This document shows, in pieces, positions 13,169 to 27,001 of a stretch of DNA of 64,000 bases. This DNA comes from Leptoclinus maculatus. Taxonomy: Eukaryota > Chordata > Actinopteri > Perciformes > Stichaeidae. Each line of letters begins with the position of its first letter. Within the stretch, counting starts at the first letter, position 1. The DNA lies in the NCBI GenBank assembly GCA_032191485.1, contig JAVDOI010000003.1:10044986-10108985 (forward strand). The letters are read 5' to 3'. A program made the translations under genes and the position numbers. Below the pieces are notes generated by a model. The model saw nothing but the letters and a program-made list of their open reading frames with translations, did not search any database and was not told the DNA's origin.

Positions 13169-14369
13169 ATGATGTTTGTTGTTTGAACATCTCAATCAAT
13201 ATTCTGTCCATGAAGTGTGATCTAGTGCCACTGAAGTGCTGGAACAAGTTGATATAGCAGTTGAATCTAAGAAAAGGTTTTTGGGAAATACTGTCAACTT
13301 GATCCTTTTTTAGAAGGTGCATGTTGTTTCAATTTTGAAACTTGTAATCATAACACAAGATCACAAGTTGTGTTTGATGCTCACCTGAAGCTAAATGGAA
13401 AACCAAATGATAGCTATTCATACAGTAAAAGGATAAATGCAAATGGAATAAACAAATTACTGGCTATGACAGTAATTTGCATTTTTGTGCTGATATGATT
13501 GTCTACAGCAACAGTACCTTGTTTGTGTTCTTTAATTATCCAGTAAATAACCTCAGAGGACTGGATATAATTTGATGTCTAAAACATGTGTTGATGCTGC
13601 CCCCTGTTGTTGTTACTAATGTTTGGTTAGACCAAAGTCACTAGTCCAAACTAATGTTTGGATTAATGGACTAATGTTTAGCTAAATTATTCATAATAAT
13701 AATTTGAATGTCAGTTTTATGAATGACGCATCGAAGCTTCGAACTGTTCGGTACAGCCCTAATGGTCAACAAGAGAGAAAGAAAACTGACTGCTTACCTT
13801 TGAAGTAATAAAGTCTGAATATGTGTCCACTCCTGGATTATTTATATTCTTTTAGTCCTTTTAATATAAATTAAAGTAATACATTAATATGAAGTCCATT
13901 TCACACTGTCAGTTAATTTATTTTGTCAAACAAACACTGCACTATAACAGATATGTATTAATATATACATATATGTCATATTTTTCCTTCTTCCAGCACG
14001 TGTTCTTGGGTTTATTTTCATTACATTGCTGGCTAGAAATTAAAGTGTCAAACCCTTTCTCTGTTTAGTTTTCACCTCTTTTCCTTTTTGGCATGCCATT
14101 GCTGATGGTGTTGTGTCGTTATGCGAGGTGCCGTAATCAGGTGTAGTCAACTGTCTCTGAACTAGATGAACGATTCTTAATTGATATGCCTATAGATAAC
14201 CAACTTTTTTCACAAGTAATATTCATACTGGTTTTAAACAGTTTGATAGTATTTCCCATCTTTGCTGAGCATGAGTTTTGTGTGAAAGGGATTAAAGGCC
14301 TGTCCCATATAGACGCCTGAGCCAAATTTATGCGATTGAGGCAAATAAAGGCCCCAGCTATTAATAGAA
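13169..14369. other. AT-rich intergenic DNA, nothing recognised
   Basis: No exon, RNA gene or clear repeat was identified. The stretch is AT-rich, with short poly-T and TAATGTTTGG-like local duplications near 13618-13680. Confidence 0.5.
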
Positions 14370-14596
14370 GTCATGTCTTAAAAAAAAGTCTTAGTATGCC
14401 ATATTAGAGTAATACAAATATCATAATATGGTAGGACATAGGAAAGTATATACCATAAAAAATGGTATTACGTCATAAAAAACATAATATATTTGTCATA
14501 AAAATATCATAAAAAGTCTAGATATAGTACGCCATAGAACAAGTCATAGAAATATCAAAGTAGACTGTGCCTTAAATTGAATTAAAAAGTTCATAG
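14370..14596 (+). repeat. AT-rich satellite-like repeat, left block
   Basis: The block consists of diverged copies of a short theme built on CATAAAAAA, GTCATA and ATAGTA. The same theme resumes at 16501 after an inserted element. It is non-coding. Confidence 0.65.
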
Positions 14597-16500
14597 TGTT
14601 GAGGTATCCACCAATAATGTCCGAGACACGCTACACCTAGAAACTATCTTACATTATTAAATTAGTAGGTTTAATGTAACTATGAGTGAACAATTCTTAG
14701 TATCAAGGAGGAAGCTGAGGTGTTGGAGCAAATTGCCAATGATACTCAAAATAACCCCTCACTATGATACTCCAAACGACCCTTCCCTGCTTCAGGGGCA
14801 AGAGAGAAGACAAAGACACAACGAAGTGACGACATCATGAAGTTTGAGCATATGGCTGACACTTACACTGTAACATGTATTCTCATATCGTGTCAAAATG
14901 GTTGAAGGATGATTTTTTTGTTTTAATGTGTGACTCCATATCCTTAGTTAAAATATAATCATGTGATAATTATAATGCTGAATGTATGTGTAAAAATAAT
15001 CAAAACATGTGAACCAATAGTAAATCACACTCTAAGCAGAAGAGATACAGTCATCACTGGAGCAGAGGGGACACCAAATAAGTAAATCATTTGGTTACAA
15101 AAAAACCCTGATTTAAAGGGGAGCCTTTGTACTGGAGAGCCCTGGACCATATCGGATAGGCCATGAATTAGTGAAGTATAGGTTGTGCTGCATCAGGGTA
15201 AAATCAGGCTCATTATGTATGCGTTATAACATTAACGCACGGAGCACGGGAAGATACGCTCGAAAGTTGTTCTCGAGGTCAAAAACGTACAGAACTTGCA
15301 GTCACAACTTCTTCTCTTAGAGAACAAGGAGGGGGGGCGAAAGCGAGGTACCAACTTACAGAACTTACCCTCACACTCCTCTTTGGAGAAGAGGGTTACT
15401 GGGGGGGTTTTGCATACATTTTAAACTCTGGCCTGTCAAGAGAAGATGTTAATCAAAACTTGAAGAAGAGTTTTTTTCAACTGATTGGAGAAGGAACTAT
15501 TGTATACCAAATATGGACATGACGGATGGAGAGGAGAGGATAAAGAAGAGGAGAGGAGAGCGAGAAGGGACTTCTAGAAAGGACTTCTTGGCGATTGCTC
15601 TTGACTTGACTTCTGGACTTGAGACGAAGGCGTGAAGACAGACAGATAATCTTTGTTTCAATTTTTGTAATTTCGACTATTTTTACTTTTTGTAAAAAAC
15701 AAATAAAACTGGTTTGTATTTTGTGCATTCCGACCAAAGTCCAGTGTTGCTCTTCTCTGTTGGGGTTCCCGTAGTCTCCTAAAGGTAAGAGTGTTCTCCC
15801 CCTGGGAAAAGGCTGACAGTAGGATTTTAGATTACACATAGAATTTAAATGTTATTACTGTTAAAAATGTAAAGATAAAATAAATAGATGTGATTCACCG
15901 ACTCGGTTGGCTCAGACCGATTTCATAGCTCTGATACGAGATTGATAATTGTGTTTGAATTTGTGTAGACTTAGGAGTCTTGATGGAAATTGATGTTAAA
16001 GCTTTCCTATAAGATATTGCAGTGTTGATGATAATGTTTAGACGCTAGCGATTGTGTATTAAGAAGCAGTGGGGATTAAGATTGATATTTTGAGTTAAGA
16101 ATGTTAGGACCAGGGCCTTTAATAAGCTGCCCATAGAAAACCAAGAGAGGTTCCCAACTACACAGGGTTCCTCCCCCCAGGGTTGACTCACATCGAGCGG
16201 GTCCACCCTGGAGTTAATGCAGTCCTCCTGCACCTATTTGCACACACGCACACACACCTAAAACCGTTGATATCCGGCTGTTGGGGAGACTAACGTTTTT
16301 AGCCTGAAATAAGAGATACGACGGTGGCTAGTGGTATTAAGTTATCCTGGTTTTCGCCCCTCTAAGCAGACTTGGACAGTCTTGCGTGTAGAATTTGAGG
16401 GGTGCGTTTGATTACCTAGGTCAGAGGTTATTGGACAAGCCATCTCCTCGGATGTGGGAGGTGGTATTGGTTACGCAGCCGGAGGCTGTAAACCTTTTCA
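14597..16500. mobile_element. Candidate solo LTR inserted in satellite DNA
   Basis: A 1.9-kb stretch of different composition interrupts the AT-rich satellite. It begins TGTTGAGG and ends CCTTTTCA (TG...CA), and is flanked on both sides by the tetranucleotide ATAG (14593-14596 and 16501-16504), as expected for a retrovirus-like target duplication. Removing it rejoins satellite sequence into the usual CATAGTATA theme. Inside is a polyadenylation signal AATAAA at 15702-15707 followed by GT-rich sequence, as in the R/U5 part of an LTR read on the plus strand. No gag, pol or env coding is visible. A long LTR with a 4-bp duplication would suit several retroviral classes; I cannot assign one. Confidence 0.6.
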
Positions 16501-17190
16501 ATAGTATAACATAATGAAAGCAATAAAAAGTAACTGTACAGTATGCAATACAATATTGTTAAAATATCATAGTAGGGCATACAATTGTCATTAAAAAAAG
16601 TATATAAAATAGATTGATAAATAAAACTAGAATTGCCGCCTTGTGGTTGTTTGTCTCCACCAACCAGTCATGTTGCAGTTTACATCCATGTCTGTCCAAA
16701 ATGTCATCACTTCATACTTTTTCTTCTGTTTGAAATTTGTGTGAAGTTGCCATTCATAAAAAAGTCATGAAACATGTCATGCTACACTATGTCAACCTAT
16801 AGTATATTATAAGAATGTCATCGAAAATGTCATAGTATAGTATTTCATAAAAAATGACTATACTATATGTCGACTTTCCCTTTTTCATCACTTTTTTGAC
16901 ATGCTATTTTTATGACTTCATTGACTATAACATTTTATTGACCTTTTTCGACATAGTATAATATTACTTTTTCATGACTTTCTTCAACATACTCTATGAC
17001 CTTTTGATTATAATGTTTTCACACACTATACTATGACTTTTTAACGGCTTTTTTCAACATGCTGTGCATATTTTAGTATGACTTTTTACGTATTTTTTCG
17101 ACATACTGTACTATAACTTTTTCCAGACCTTTTCTCATACAATTACTTTTTATGACTTTTTTCAACAAACTGTACTATGTCGATATGTCT
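16501..17190. repeat. AT-rich satellite-like repeat, right block with strand switch
   Basis: From 16501 to about 16860 the theme is CATAAAAAAGTCAT and CATAGTATAG. From about 16870 to 17190 it is the reverse complement, GACTTTTTT and ACATACTATACTATGAC. The block is therefore an imperfect head-to-head palindrome of short diverged units. No coding is seen. Confidence 0.7.
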
Positions 17191-20100
17191 TTTCTCTGAA
17201 AACCAACAAAGAAGACAAATGAGCTCCTTAAATGAACTGGAATTTCAGTGTCAAATATTTGGAAGTTCTGGATACCAGAGACGATCATAATCTCGGGAAG
17301 TGTAAGTCACACTGAATGAGGTCTGATTGTCTAGTACAGACCATAGCCAATCATTTCATGAATTTTGACAAATTGATTTTCACATTATTTCACATGGAAA
17401 CATCAAACATTCTAATGCCCGTTTGCTGGCCAAGAAATACCTATCAATGCTACAAGTGCTCCATCAGAGAGGGGAGAAAAAAAATGATTACAGATCAGAA
17501 ATCACATGGCAGATAAATGATGCCCTTCACTCCAGATATGTTTCTTGACACCATTTAACACAGTATTAAACATTACAAGCCTTTTCGTTTTTTTCTTCTC
17601 GCTGGCTCAAAACATGAGAGACCTGAACAAACAGCACTGAAGACAAACAACACTGCAGCTGACCATAAATTGACAGATGACAGAGCCTTTAGAGGAACAA
17701 CTCGAGCTCCTCTGTGGTTGTTAACAGGTTGATAATGTCATTACAGCCAGCCTGCTAGCCTGCTAAGGCAATTACCGCCCCACCAGCAGCACCTAAACAC
17801 ATTTAAGACCCGATCGCAGTCTGGATGAGCCTGCTTGGATTCATTGATGGAGTTTTTATTGACAGTTTGGAGTTAATTCGTCGTATCGAACCATGTGGTC
17901 AGTCTGGTGATGTCATTGTTATCTTCATTAATGTTTGTGCATTGCAGTGTTAACGCTGCATAATGTCGGCAGGTGAGAAGCAAACTTCTCCATTTAACAG
18001 TCATGTGAAAGTGCTGTGCAAATTAAAGAGCCATTAAGTTGGCGATGCTTGGTGTACTAAGGGATCTGTGTATTGCTCTTAGCTCTGCTAGTACTCTAAT
18101 AAATAAATTAGTGCTTCCTCGTGTGTGAGGTCAAAGATAATTAAAACAGTTTCTTAGCTCTAAACTGCAGGCTCTTCATTGTGTTGATGTTGTTTTCAGG
18201 AGCCGTTTTCTTGGTGGTTAGTTGCACAATGCTGTGAGGATAGAGCCAAGGGCTCGGTGCCGTATGGCAGATGAATATTTGATGGCCCCTAATGGAGCCT
18301 TCGCCCTCATGCCTTAGCTCTGTTTTTCCCACCACGCGCTGCAGAGGACTGTGGAGGAGCTATGTGGTCGGCATCCATTTTGGCACTTCCCTGGTGAATT
18401 TGGCTGCCTGTCTGGCCATGCCACACGACAGCTGCCTGTGATTTCATCATACCGGTTGGGGGAATAGCTGTAAAGCTTACCAGGCAGACAACTGGTAAAT
18501 GATGCTGGAGCTCCAATGCTCACAACACAATGTACCAAATCCACACCCCTGAGCACCCAACCCTCACATGCAGATGTATCCCTTGACCTGTGAGTGAACT
18601 TGTCATCACAAGGTAAGCAGATCACCTTGACATCTTACGAAAGACGGACAAGCCTCTTGTTACACATTCTCCCATATACATCTGGATACGTGTGTCAATA
18701 TTTATGTCCACTGGGTATAAAACATTGTCGGCACCAGTCCCGTTGAGGAGATTAAGATCTCTATTCTGGAGAGATATGACCCCGCCTGCCGCTCCAATCA
18801 GAAAAGTGACAGTGAGGCAGAGCAGCGATGTATTTGCTTGGTGACCTCATCCTCTATACAGCACAATCCATTAACTGTCTGACAGAGAGTTACCTCCCAC
18901 TAATGCTTCACTATCGGCCTGTTAGTGTAAATGGATATCGCAATCAAAGTGTTTGGAGGTCTTAAGAGTTTCAGATGAAGGGTGTGAGGAGAAGGAGGAG
19001 CGGGCTCAACCTTGTGCTGGAATGTGGGATATCAGAGGTTGTGTGTGTGTGTTCAAGGCACCTGTTTTTGCTGTCTTTGCATGTTTGAGCCTGTGTATAC
19101 ACACACACACACACACACAAAATCACAGCTGCCCCTCACATTACACAGCTATTTCTAAACTACTCAGTCAGCCAGAGACATGGGGGGACAGAGGGGTCAA
19201 CACTTTCTCCTTTGGTAGAAAACACACACTCACAGGAGTTTACATTAACCATCAAAGCTTTTCATTCATGTGGTGTCTTTTACGTTACTGTGAGGAACTT
19301 TGAACTGGTTATGAAACTGTCTCAGTTTAATACTGATGAATCTATATTGACATGCATAAGTAAACCAGACCATCAGCTAGAATATTGGATATTTATTCTT
19401 AATGCTTATTGATGCCACTATGTTGGATTCAGCACGTAAAAACAGAGGAAATCATGCAGGTTTACCAGAAATTCCTTCAGCTGGGATGCCAAGGGCACTC
19501 CGACTAGCCCGCAGGCGTTGCTGCCTCCTTGGACCTGGTCCAGGCCATATTTCTGGGCCCGCTGGAGGAAAAAGGGGGCACGGGAGAACCAGGACTGCAC
19601 CGATCAGATTGTCAGACCCTGTTGCAGTAAAATATGAGGTTTTATATCGGGACTCGAGTGCATGGAAACACTTTTGTCCACAGGGAGCACTAAAATCAAC
19701 ACTAAAAGGACGTTCCTTGTATTGGTCAAATGTGCAGTAGAGTGCCAGTGTGTGTGACTCTTTGTTCCCCTCATAGACTGCGTGTCACCCTGCTCAACCT
19801 TGACTGATGTGGTGGAGTGATGAGCTCACTGATTGCTTTACAGCCTCAATGTAAAACCTGATCAGCATGCGGCTCAAATATTTCACATACAAAGATAGAA
19901 ATCCGTGTAATGCAGCTTGGCTCGCTCTTTGGTTTGCCACTGCACCCTGCCTTGGGTGTCTATAAAATTGTGTCATGCCGATAAATTTGGAGTAAACATA
20001 ATTTATGAACTGTGGGGGATTCTGAATAGCAAAAGAAAAAAAAAACAAGCGGTCAAATTTCTCACATGAATTTTTCATCACTTCTCTTTTACAAGGTCAC

Positions 20101-22470
20101 AGGCGGGCACCCTATACTAGCCGGTGATGAGCCTCCGCAACCCTCCACTAAGCAAACAAACAAAAACATGGACAGACGAACACTGTAACTGTCTGAAGCG
20201 GAACGTCTTTGTGGTTGACTGAAAGGCATGCGTCACCATCCTTGAATTACAGTAGGCTCGCTCACGGTCACCTTGGCCAGGGGTAGGGAGGGGACTTTTG
20301 TGATTTAAGATCTTTACTGCTTTTGGCTGCAGTACCGGTTATGACACTAAGGGGGAAACAATAGAAAAGATTCACAATCGCTGGTGAGTGTCATTTTTTC
20401 ACTAATTCCATCCTGTTCTCATAAATTGCACCAGATTCCGTCCCATTGCATCAACAAGAATAAAACACAGTATGGTGACACTATCTTGCCACACTGACTT
20501 TGCCATGATCTGTTTCATTTTGAACACATTCATCCACCCAATCTCGTCCATCAACCAGCCACCAGATTTTCCAGAATACTATGACATCACCAGTCTGCAG
20601 CTCGTCCCTGAGGCACCACGCCATGATGACATCAGCGTCTGCACCCAGACAAGGGGTGTCTCGCTACTTCCCATGACCCAATTTACTTATTTTTTGCCGG
20701 TCAGCGACCCCAAGTACAGGAACCTTATCCTGGACCTCAATCTGTACACAGAGGGGGGTAAGGCTGGCCACACTGGAGCAAGGTGAAGAGTGAGAAGAAG
20801 TGAGGGCTGAAGTGGAGGGAGGATGGGAGGCGATGGTCAGCTAATCTTATTTCAGTTGTGGAGGCCACACTGAGGTGTGAAGGGCCTGGTAGGGAGCCAG
20901 GGGGATCAGGATTGTAAACCTTGGAACCTATGTAACAATAGAGGTGTGAACTCGGAGATGAGTCTCAGAGGAGTGTGAAAAAGCGGGGAATAAAAGGAAA
21001 GCAATGTGGAAGCGCAGATGATGATGGGTCATTGGGAGGTCTGCTGAGATTGCTGGGGAGATGTGAAAGACTAACGTTGGAGGACAGTTTGTTTTGACAT
21101 TAAGAAGGGCCATATAAGGTTACGTTTTTGTTTCCTGAAGTTTCAGCTTTTTGTGAAAATGCCCTCTTGAGTGCAAACTAACCCGTTCTGTTCTCCAAAT
21201 TTTCACCGCAGTTATCAATTTCTTTGAGAACATTTGACCGCATCCCGTCATTCTGTCTCTAAAATATCATCTTTAGGTTATCAGAGGGGCGAATAAATAA
21301 AGGATTGATCTCACTGTGGAAAAACGCCTACAGATCCACTTTCATTATTAAGCTGCGATTTCATCAAACAGTGGTAGAGTTACATACTGTGTGTGTGGCA
21401 GACGGGATACATTAAGGCAATTTGAAATAATTCTTTGTGGTGTGGTGCTTCCCTACAAAATGTATAAATTAAAGGTGCTTTGTGGTTTTTCTTCCAGACT
21501 GTTCTGATGATAGCAATAATATTGAATCACTTCAACATCATATCTTGAGCTTACAGTATTTAAACTTGCAATGTGAAATGAAAGCGGTAGCTATAAATGA
21601 TGGAATCTGCAAATAGTGATGGCTTAGTAGGTGAGTGAATGGGTCAGCCGGGTGGGTAGACAGAAGCCTCTATAAGATAATTATGAAGAGTTGAATGGAA
21701 GCAGAGAGAAATAAATTACACATTTCCAAAGGACAAGAAATATAATAATAATAATAATATTTAGGACTAATTACAGTTGGTCTGTGCATATACATAGTCA
21801 GGAACTGATGCTGCACTTTTCTCTTTTGTCCATACACACTGGCAAAACGATTGTCTTAAACGTCCAATGCTAACGCTAGATATAAAAAACATGACTTTCC
21901 TACCAAGAGTTTCCTTGTTAAATGCAGGTAAACATTGCTTTTATAAGCCTCAACATTGGTAAACACCACTTTTCTTTGTAAACAGCTTCTACGTTGAGTT
22001 GCTGCTGCACAAATTAAATCTTGTCAAAATGTCCTAGTGTTTCCAGTAGTTGAATTTAATGGAGGCGATGATGGGAAGGAATCCTTTACCCCCCCTGGGA
22101 TCACTGTAAAGGGGCTTGCCCTGGTCACTGGCCTGGTGTGTGTGTGTGTGAGGGGGGGGGGATAGGCATCCAACCTTTGAGAGATCCTTTTGTTCAGGGC
22201 GATGGGATCATTCCTGGGCTGTCCTCAGTTGCAGGTGGCCAGGAGCTCCCTGCTGAGTGCTGGAGAATCCCAGAGTCAGCATATTAGCATGTCAAAGTGA
22301 GCGGATTGAGCAACCAGGGAGGGCTGGAGGGAGATACCCCTACACCCCTACTCACCCCCAACCGCCATTGCTTTACAGTTGTAAACATTTTTGATTGTTT
22401 TACAAATTAATATGAACTTAAATGTATTGCGCTGCTTCTTTAGGCCTCTGGGACTTACTGTGCTTGTTGT
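17191..22470. other. Intergenic DNA, no supported gene
   Basis: No exon chain was found. The stretch holds a CA run at 19098-19119, a (TAA)n run near 21742-21763 and a single isolated exon-like segment on the minus strand at 19466-19561 (see findings). Parts near 17700-17900 have balanced composition with TAAT-core motifs, the look of regulatory DNA, but this cannot be shown without alignment. Confidence 0.5.
19098..19119. repeat. (CA)n microsatellite
   Basis: A run of about eleven AC units; simple repeat. Confidence 0.85.
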
Positions 22471-22477
22471 TTCATAT

Positions 22478-22640
22478 AATAATAATAATAATAAAAATAG
22501 CTATTTATATAGCACCTTTAAAAACAGAGTTTACAAAGCAAGGCAAAAAAACAACTGAAAGCTCAACAGTGAGGCCCAACAAAGCAGTTGTTAAACCCTG
22601 ATAAAACAGTACAATAGATAATAAAAATAAACTAAGTATA
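22478..22640. repeat. Short interspersed repeat fragment with (TAA)n
   Basis: A TAA run leads into TATTTATATAGCACCTTT and ACAGAGTTTACAAAG, phrases seen at the ends of many dispersed teleost retroelement copies. The family was not determined. The stretch is non-coding. Confidence 0.45.
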
Positions 22641-25600
22641 TATGCTCTGGCACTTGTTTGTTTTATGAATAATAATGTATTCACAGATCTATATTTACTG
22701 TAGCTCGGCATTATGTTGATCGTAGAGTTAATCTCCTGAGGGAACTAAAATGAATATTCAAAATGTCGAGGTGTTCGGTGAGCAATCTTCAGCGAATAAA
22801 CAAAGCAAATAAAACAGCAGTGCATTTACAGACTAATTTCCCTGACCAGTTGGATGGAAACAAACAAACATGACCCACCATCGAGCTCGCTCTCGACTCC
22901 CACCTCCATCCTCGTGCCCCCTACCTACTGCGCCAGTCGAGAGAACACTTCACAGCACATTTGTCTGGTCTGAGCAATCAATAAAACTTCTTTCCTGTGA
23001 ACTTCACTGGAAAGAACGACCCTGAAACACTCACACAGAGGTTCATTAGTGATTATGCTTCTTTTTCTTTCTTTTTTTCTTCAGCAGAGAGGAGTTGCCT
23101 ATAGGCAAAGTGAAAAGGGCAAAAAGAAAGAGAGAAAAGATGTTTTTATTGCAAAGCCTATCGGCGCTATACAGTACATGTCTTTGCCATATGGGGCTGC
23201 CAACATAAAATATGTATGTTAATCCATATGTTGGAGTCTTCTGCCATGAATATTTAACATTCCAGCCACATTGAGGGTTATAACACAAGGCTTTACATTG
23301 TCTAATAACAGTGGAGAGGTCCTTAGTGTTGTGCCAATCTCTCTTTTTCCCTGATTATCACGGGCATTCCGATCAATAAATCATAGCCTCTGACAAACTG
23401 AATCAAAAGACATGAATTTTAAACCGATCCAAAAAAAATAAATAAAAAATATGTTTTGGCCACCTGAATCAAAACAATAAAGAACAAAGCCACTCTAGGG
23501 GGGAAATATTGATCGAGAGCCACAGAGAGGTGTGGAGAGTTCAGGTGCATGGGAATATGGATCTGTGCATCCATAGTTTGCGGGGACATATGCGGGGTTA
23601 TGTGGAGGTGAAGGGTACAGGTCTAAACTCACATCTGTGGAACAGTGTTGTCTGAAGGTCACAGGAATGTTACATCTTGTGTTGATGCAACATTGCGTCT
23701 TTTCAAAACAATCTGGATTTCCTGTTAAGCAGCATCCACTGCACGCAACAAAAGCTTCAGTTATACATGGATGAGGTAAGAATCTTAAAGCATTTAAATA
23801 CCTTGAGGATGTTATTTATAAAAAATGGATTTTGTTTGATTTTCATTATCTAAATTCTCTCCCACTTGAAAGGGGACCCTTCCCCTCCATTAATAATTGA
23901 CATCTTATTACTTATCCCCCTCATTGTGGCCGCCGCGCGCTTTGATGTGAGCCGTGTTCTTTTATCAGCACGGTACTACGTATTTATCGCTGGGCAGATA
24001 GGAGCACCATCAAAGGGATTCCTCGTGGGGCAGTCAACACCCGGTCACCTCATACTCCTGGCATGTGGTCAAGCGCCGGTCCAGCTCACTCTCGCTATCA
24101 CATCTCTTTGCATCCCTCCGCTTCTTCGATGGCTCATCCTTGCCTGAGCGCCCGCTTATCTGGGTTAAATATTCACAGAGAATAACAAAGCTGTTGGAAT
24201 GACATCATCTGAAGTGGAAGAAGAGGATGTGCTCAGTAGAAAAGGGTTGTTCCACTCAAATGAATTGCTTGCTCTCCTTGTTCTGGCTGAACGTTACAGC
24301 GGACGATGATCTCATTCATAATGCGCATTATGGCTCACTGGAGATGCTTATCGTCAGAGTAACAAACAACAGCATATAGACTGAGTATATATTACTGCAG
24401 GTTGTGATGAATCAAATGTGATATTTCTCTTGTTAACAGAAAAGAATGACACTATTCATATTTTTTATTTGATGCACTGGGATTGTCTTGTTATCATACC
24501 AACAACAACCTACCAAAACAATAAGCACAAAACAGAAGGAACATTAGTCTCACGTGCGCAATGGGGAAAAGTGTTCAAGGGTGTTGAGAAAATGACAGGC
24601 ACCGCCCCACTACACGTGAGTTGGATTATAATTTCAGGAGATTTATATAATCCGTCCATATTGGCAAACACGGGACTCCTTTGTTTATTCTACCGGACAC
24701 TCCCCCATCTAAATACATTTCATACACATATAAGTCCCATACGCAGCTTTAAAGGCCAGGCATCGATTGTTATTCGACACTTGGAGACCAATTGTCAAAA
24801 GCACTCACAATAAAACTCAGAGCGTAGTCATAATGAGCATATCCTATTTAACCGAACAGAAAATACATGTTCACTAGTGAACACTTAGAGACCATTAGCA
24901 GTAGTAGTGTAAAAGCCAGGGGTCTTTCCATCATCAATTTCCCATAAGTGGGCGACTGCTTGCACGCCGAGGGCCCCGGCTTGCATGGTGAAATTATCCC
25001 AGGCTGGTGCTGCTGTTGTTGACGACTTGTCCAGCCTGACTGACAGCACTTTTGTTTTCCGAGGATTAGGCAATCTGACTTCATCGCGGTCCATGAGGGG
25101 GTTCGCGTAACGCTGCCTGGAGGTCACTAGACCCATGTGACCCCCTCCCGTCTACTGGCTGCCCCGATGACTAGCCTTCACTCCTCCAGACCGAAACGAG
25201 ACGGTGGACGGAGTGACCCCACCCCACTCGAACACACACCGTCTTCTCCGCATACACACACACACATACATACATGCGCATACTTGACACACTCTCCGAC
25301 CAGAGTGTAAATTTTTAATGGAATATACATTAAGGAGCATTCATAGGCTGATATACGATGTTTCCCCACAGCTAATATTTCAGCAGACTGTGTATCAGAT
25401 CGGGATTGAATGATTGATTTTCTATCAGGCTGCTTTACTTGAATAAATAATTCAGGGCTATAGCTTGTGACACCTTCAGCATATTCCGTTACATGCTTTT
25501 CATCGAGAAGTTCAGTTTGATTATTTTTAAATATTATTAGAAAATGATATAAATGGATAAAAACGAAACTTGGATCAGATGAAAGAGGACTCTCTCGATG

Positions 25601-26538
25601 AGTGCCTAATGTCTGTTTTTGTCATAGTCCTGTACTTGTGTTTTTGCGGATCAATGTATTCATACGTTCCTTTGAGCATCCTTTAGGGAGTTCGAGGGGG
25701 GTAAGTGTACGTGCCTGTTGATGACTTTCTCTCTTGGCCGCCTGTCTGTGATGAGAAATGAGAGACGGCAGTATCTGAGGTCACACAATGATTACTTGTC
25801 ATCACATGGGGTCAAATGACTCTTAAAATGTTTTGTTTACTCTTCTACAACCTCGAGTAGGCTCTGAACCAAGAATAGTGAGGCCTAAGGATTGCATGAA
25901 ACTGTGGAGTGTCCACGTTGTCTGTGGTCTCTCGGCCAATGTGATACAATGTGGAGGAGGAGGGGAAACATGACATGTCTCCGGGGACATGTAACTGACA
26001 TACAAAAGCCACAGATGTTAGTGAAAAACATGACGTCTATTTTTCAAAAGACATGTCATTAAATACCAAGTACTAATATAGGAATCTGTGAATTGCAGTT
26101 GTCACTTTATAGTTTCAATCTTTATATCCTGTCTATTGTTTCAATGAGTCCATAATGGCCCACTCTTTGTATGGGTTTAGGATAATCACTGCTTAATTTT
26201 CACTCCCGGAATCATAAAATCATACGCGGAGAAATCAGTCACAGGGTATGAGATCCATGTGTTGATTCACAGCTCAAAGAAACAAGATATTGCAGTGTTT
26301 TTTGTTTAATAGCTCCTGCATCTTTCAGGAGCATCTCCGGTTTCAGCTGGCTAGAGTCCTAGAACTGGACGAACAAGGGCTGGATAATTATCCGCACCGG
26401 TGTTAAGTACAAATTGCACAGACAGGCTCCTGAAAGGACTTGCTGAAGCACATCAAGTCTTGGCTGCTAACTCACATTGATGGCCATTTTACTCCTGCAA
26501 ATACAATCAAATAAAGAACACTTGATAGACAAGTGAAA

Positions 26539-26561
26539 ACACACACACACACACACACACA
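26539..26561. repeat. (CA)n microsatellite
   Basis: A run of about eleven AC units; simple repeat. Confidence 0.85.
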
Positions 26562-26983
26562 GGCAGCCAAATCACAAGAAAAACATGACACTGATTGCTT
26601 ATCGTGAAACTGTCTCCCTTGCATGATAAGTGAAGAGCATGACTCGGTGTATACCGTTTCACCTGCATGACAACAACAAGGGCAGGTGTCCTGGGCAGAC
26701 CAAAGTCATATTTGATGTCCAACATCAGACTACTTACACCTGAAGAGTGTGACATCATGATGACTCTAAGCTGATAACCCAGCAACACGCCAGCAGTTGT
26801 TGTGAGGATAAAGGATTAGCCTCTGTTTGCTTTTGCTCCTCTTTGAACCAGAAAACGCTGAAAAGAAAAGGATCTCACATGAAAGGGACAACTTGCTGAG
26901 AAAGCACAGAATTGGGGTGCTACCTCTCATCAAAGAGGTTGAGTCACTTCAAGAGAGACCTATTTCCAAACGCCCATTGAAGA

Positions 26984-27001
26984 GGGGGGGGGGGGGGGGG
27001 G
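26984..27001. repeat. Poly-G run of 18
   Basis: An uninterrupted G run. It could form a quadruplex and is likely to vary in length or be miscalled by sequencing. Confidence 0.85.

Noticed and set aside
14869..15836. Shorter LTR with TGTAA...TTACA ends
   Set aside because: No target duplication flanks these ends, whereas 14597-16500 has both a duplication and a clean rejoining of the satellite.
18314..18625. 103-residue minus-strand frame with many Cys
   Set aside because: No domain pattern is recognisable and no consistent splice sites or neighbours support it.
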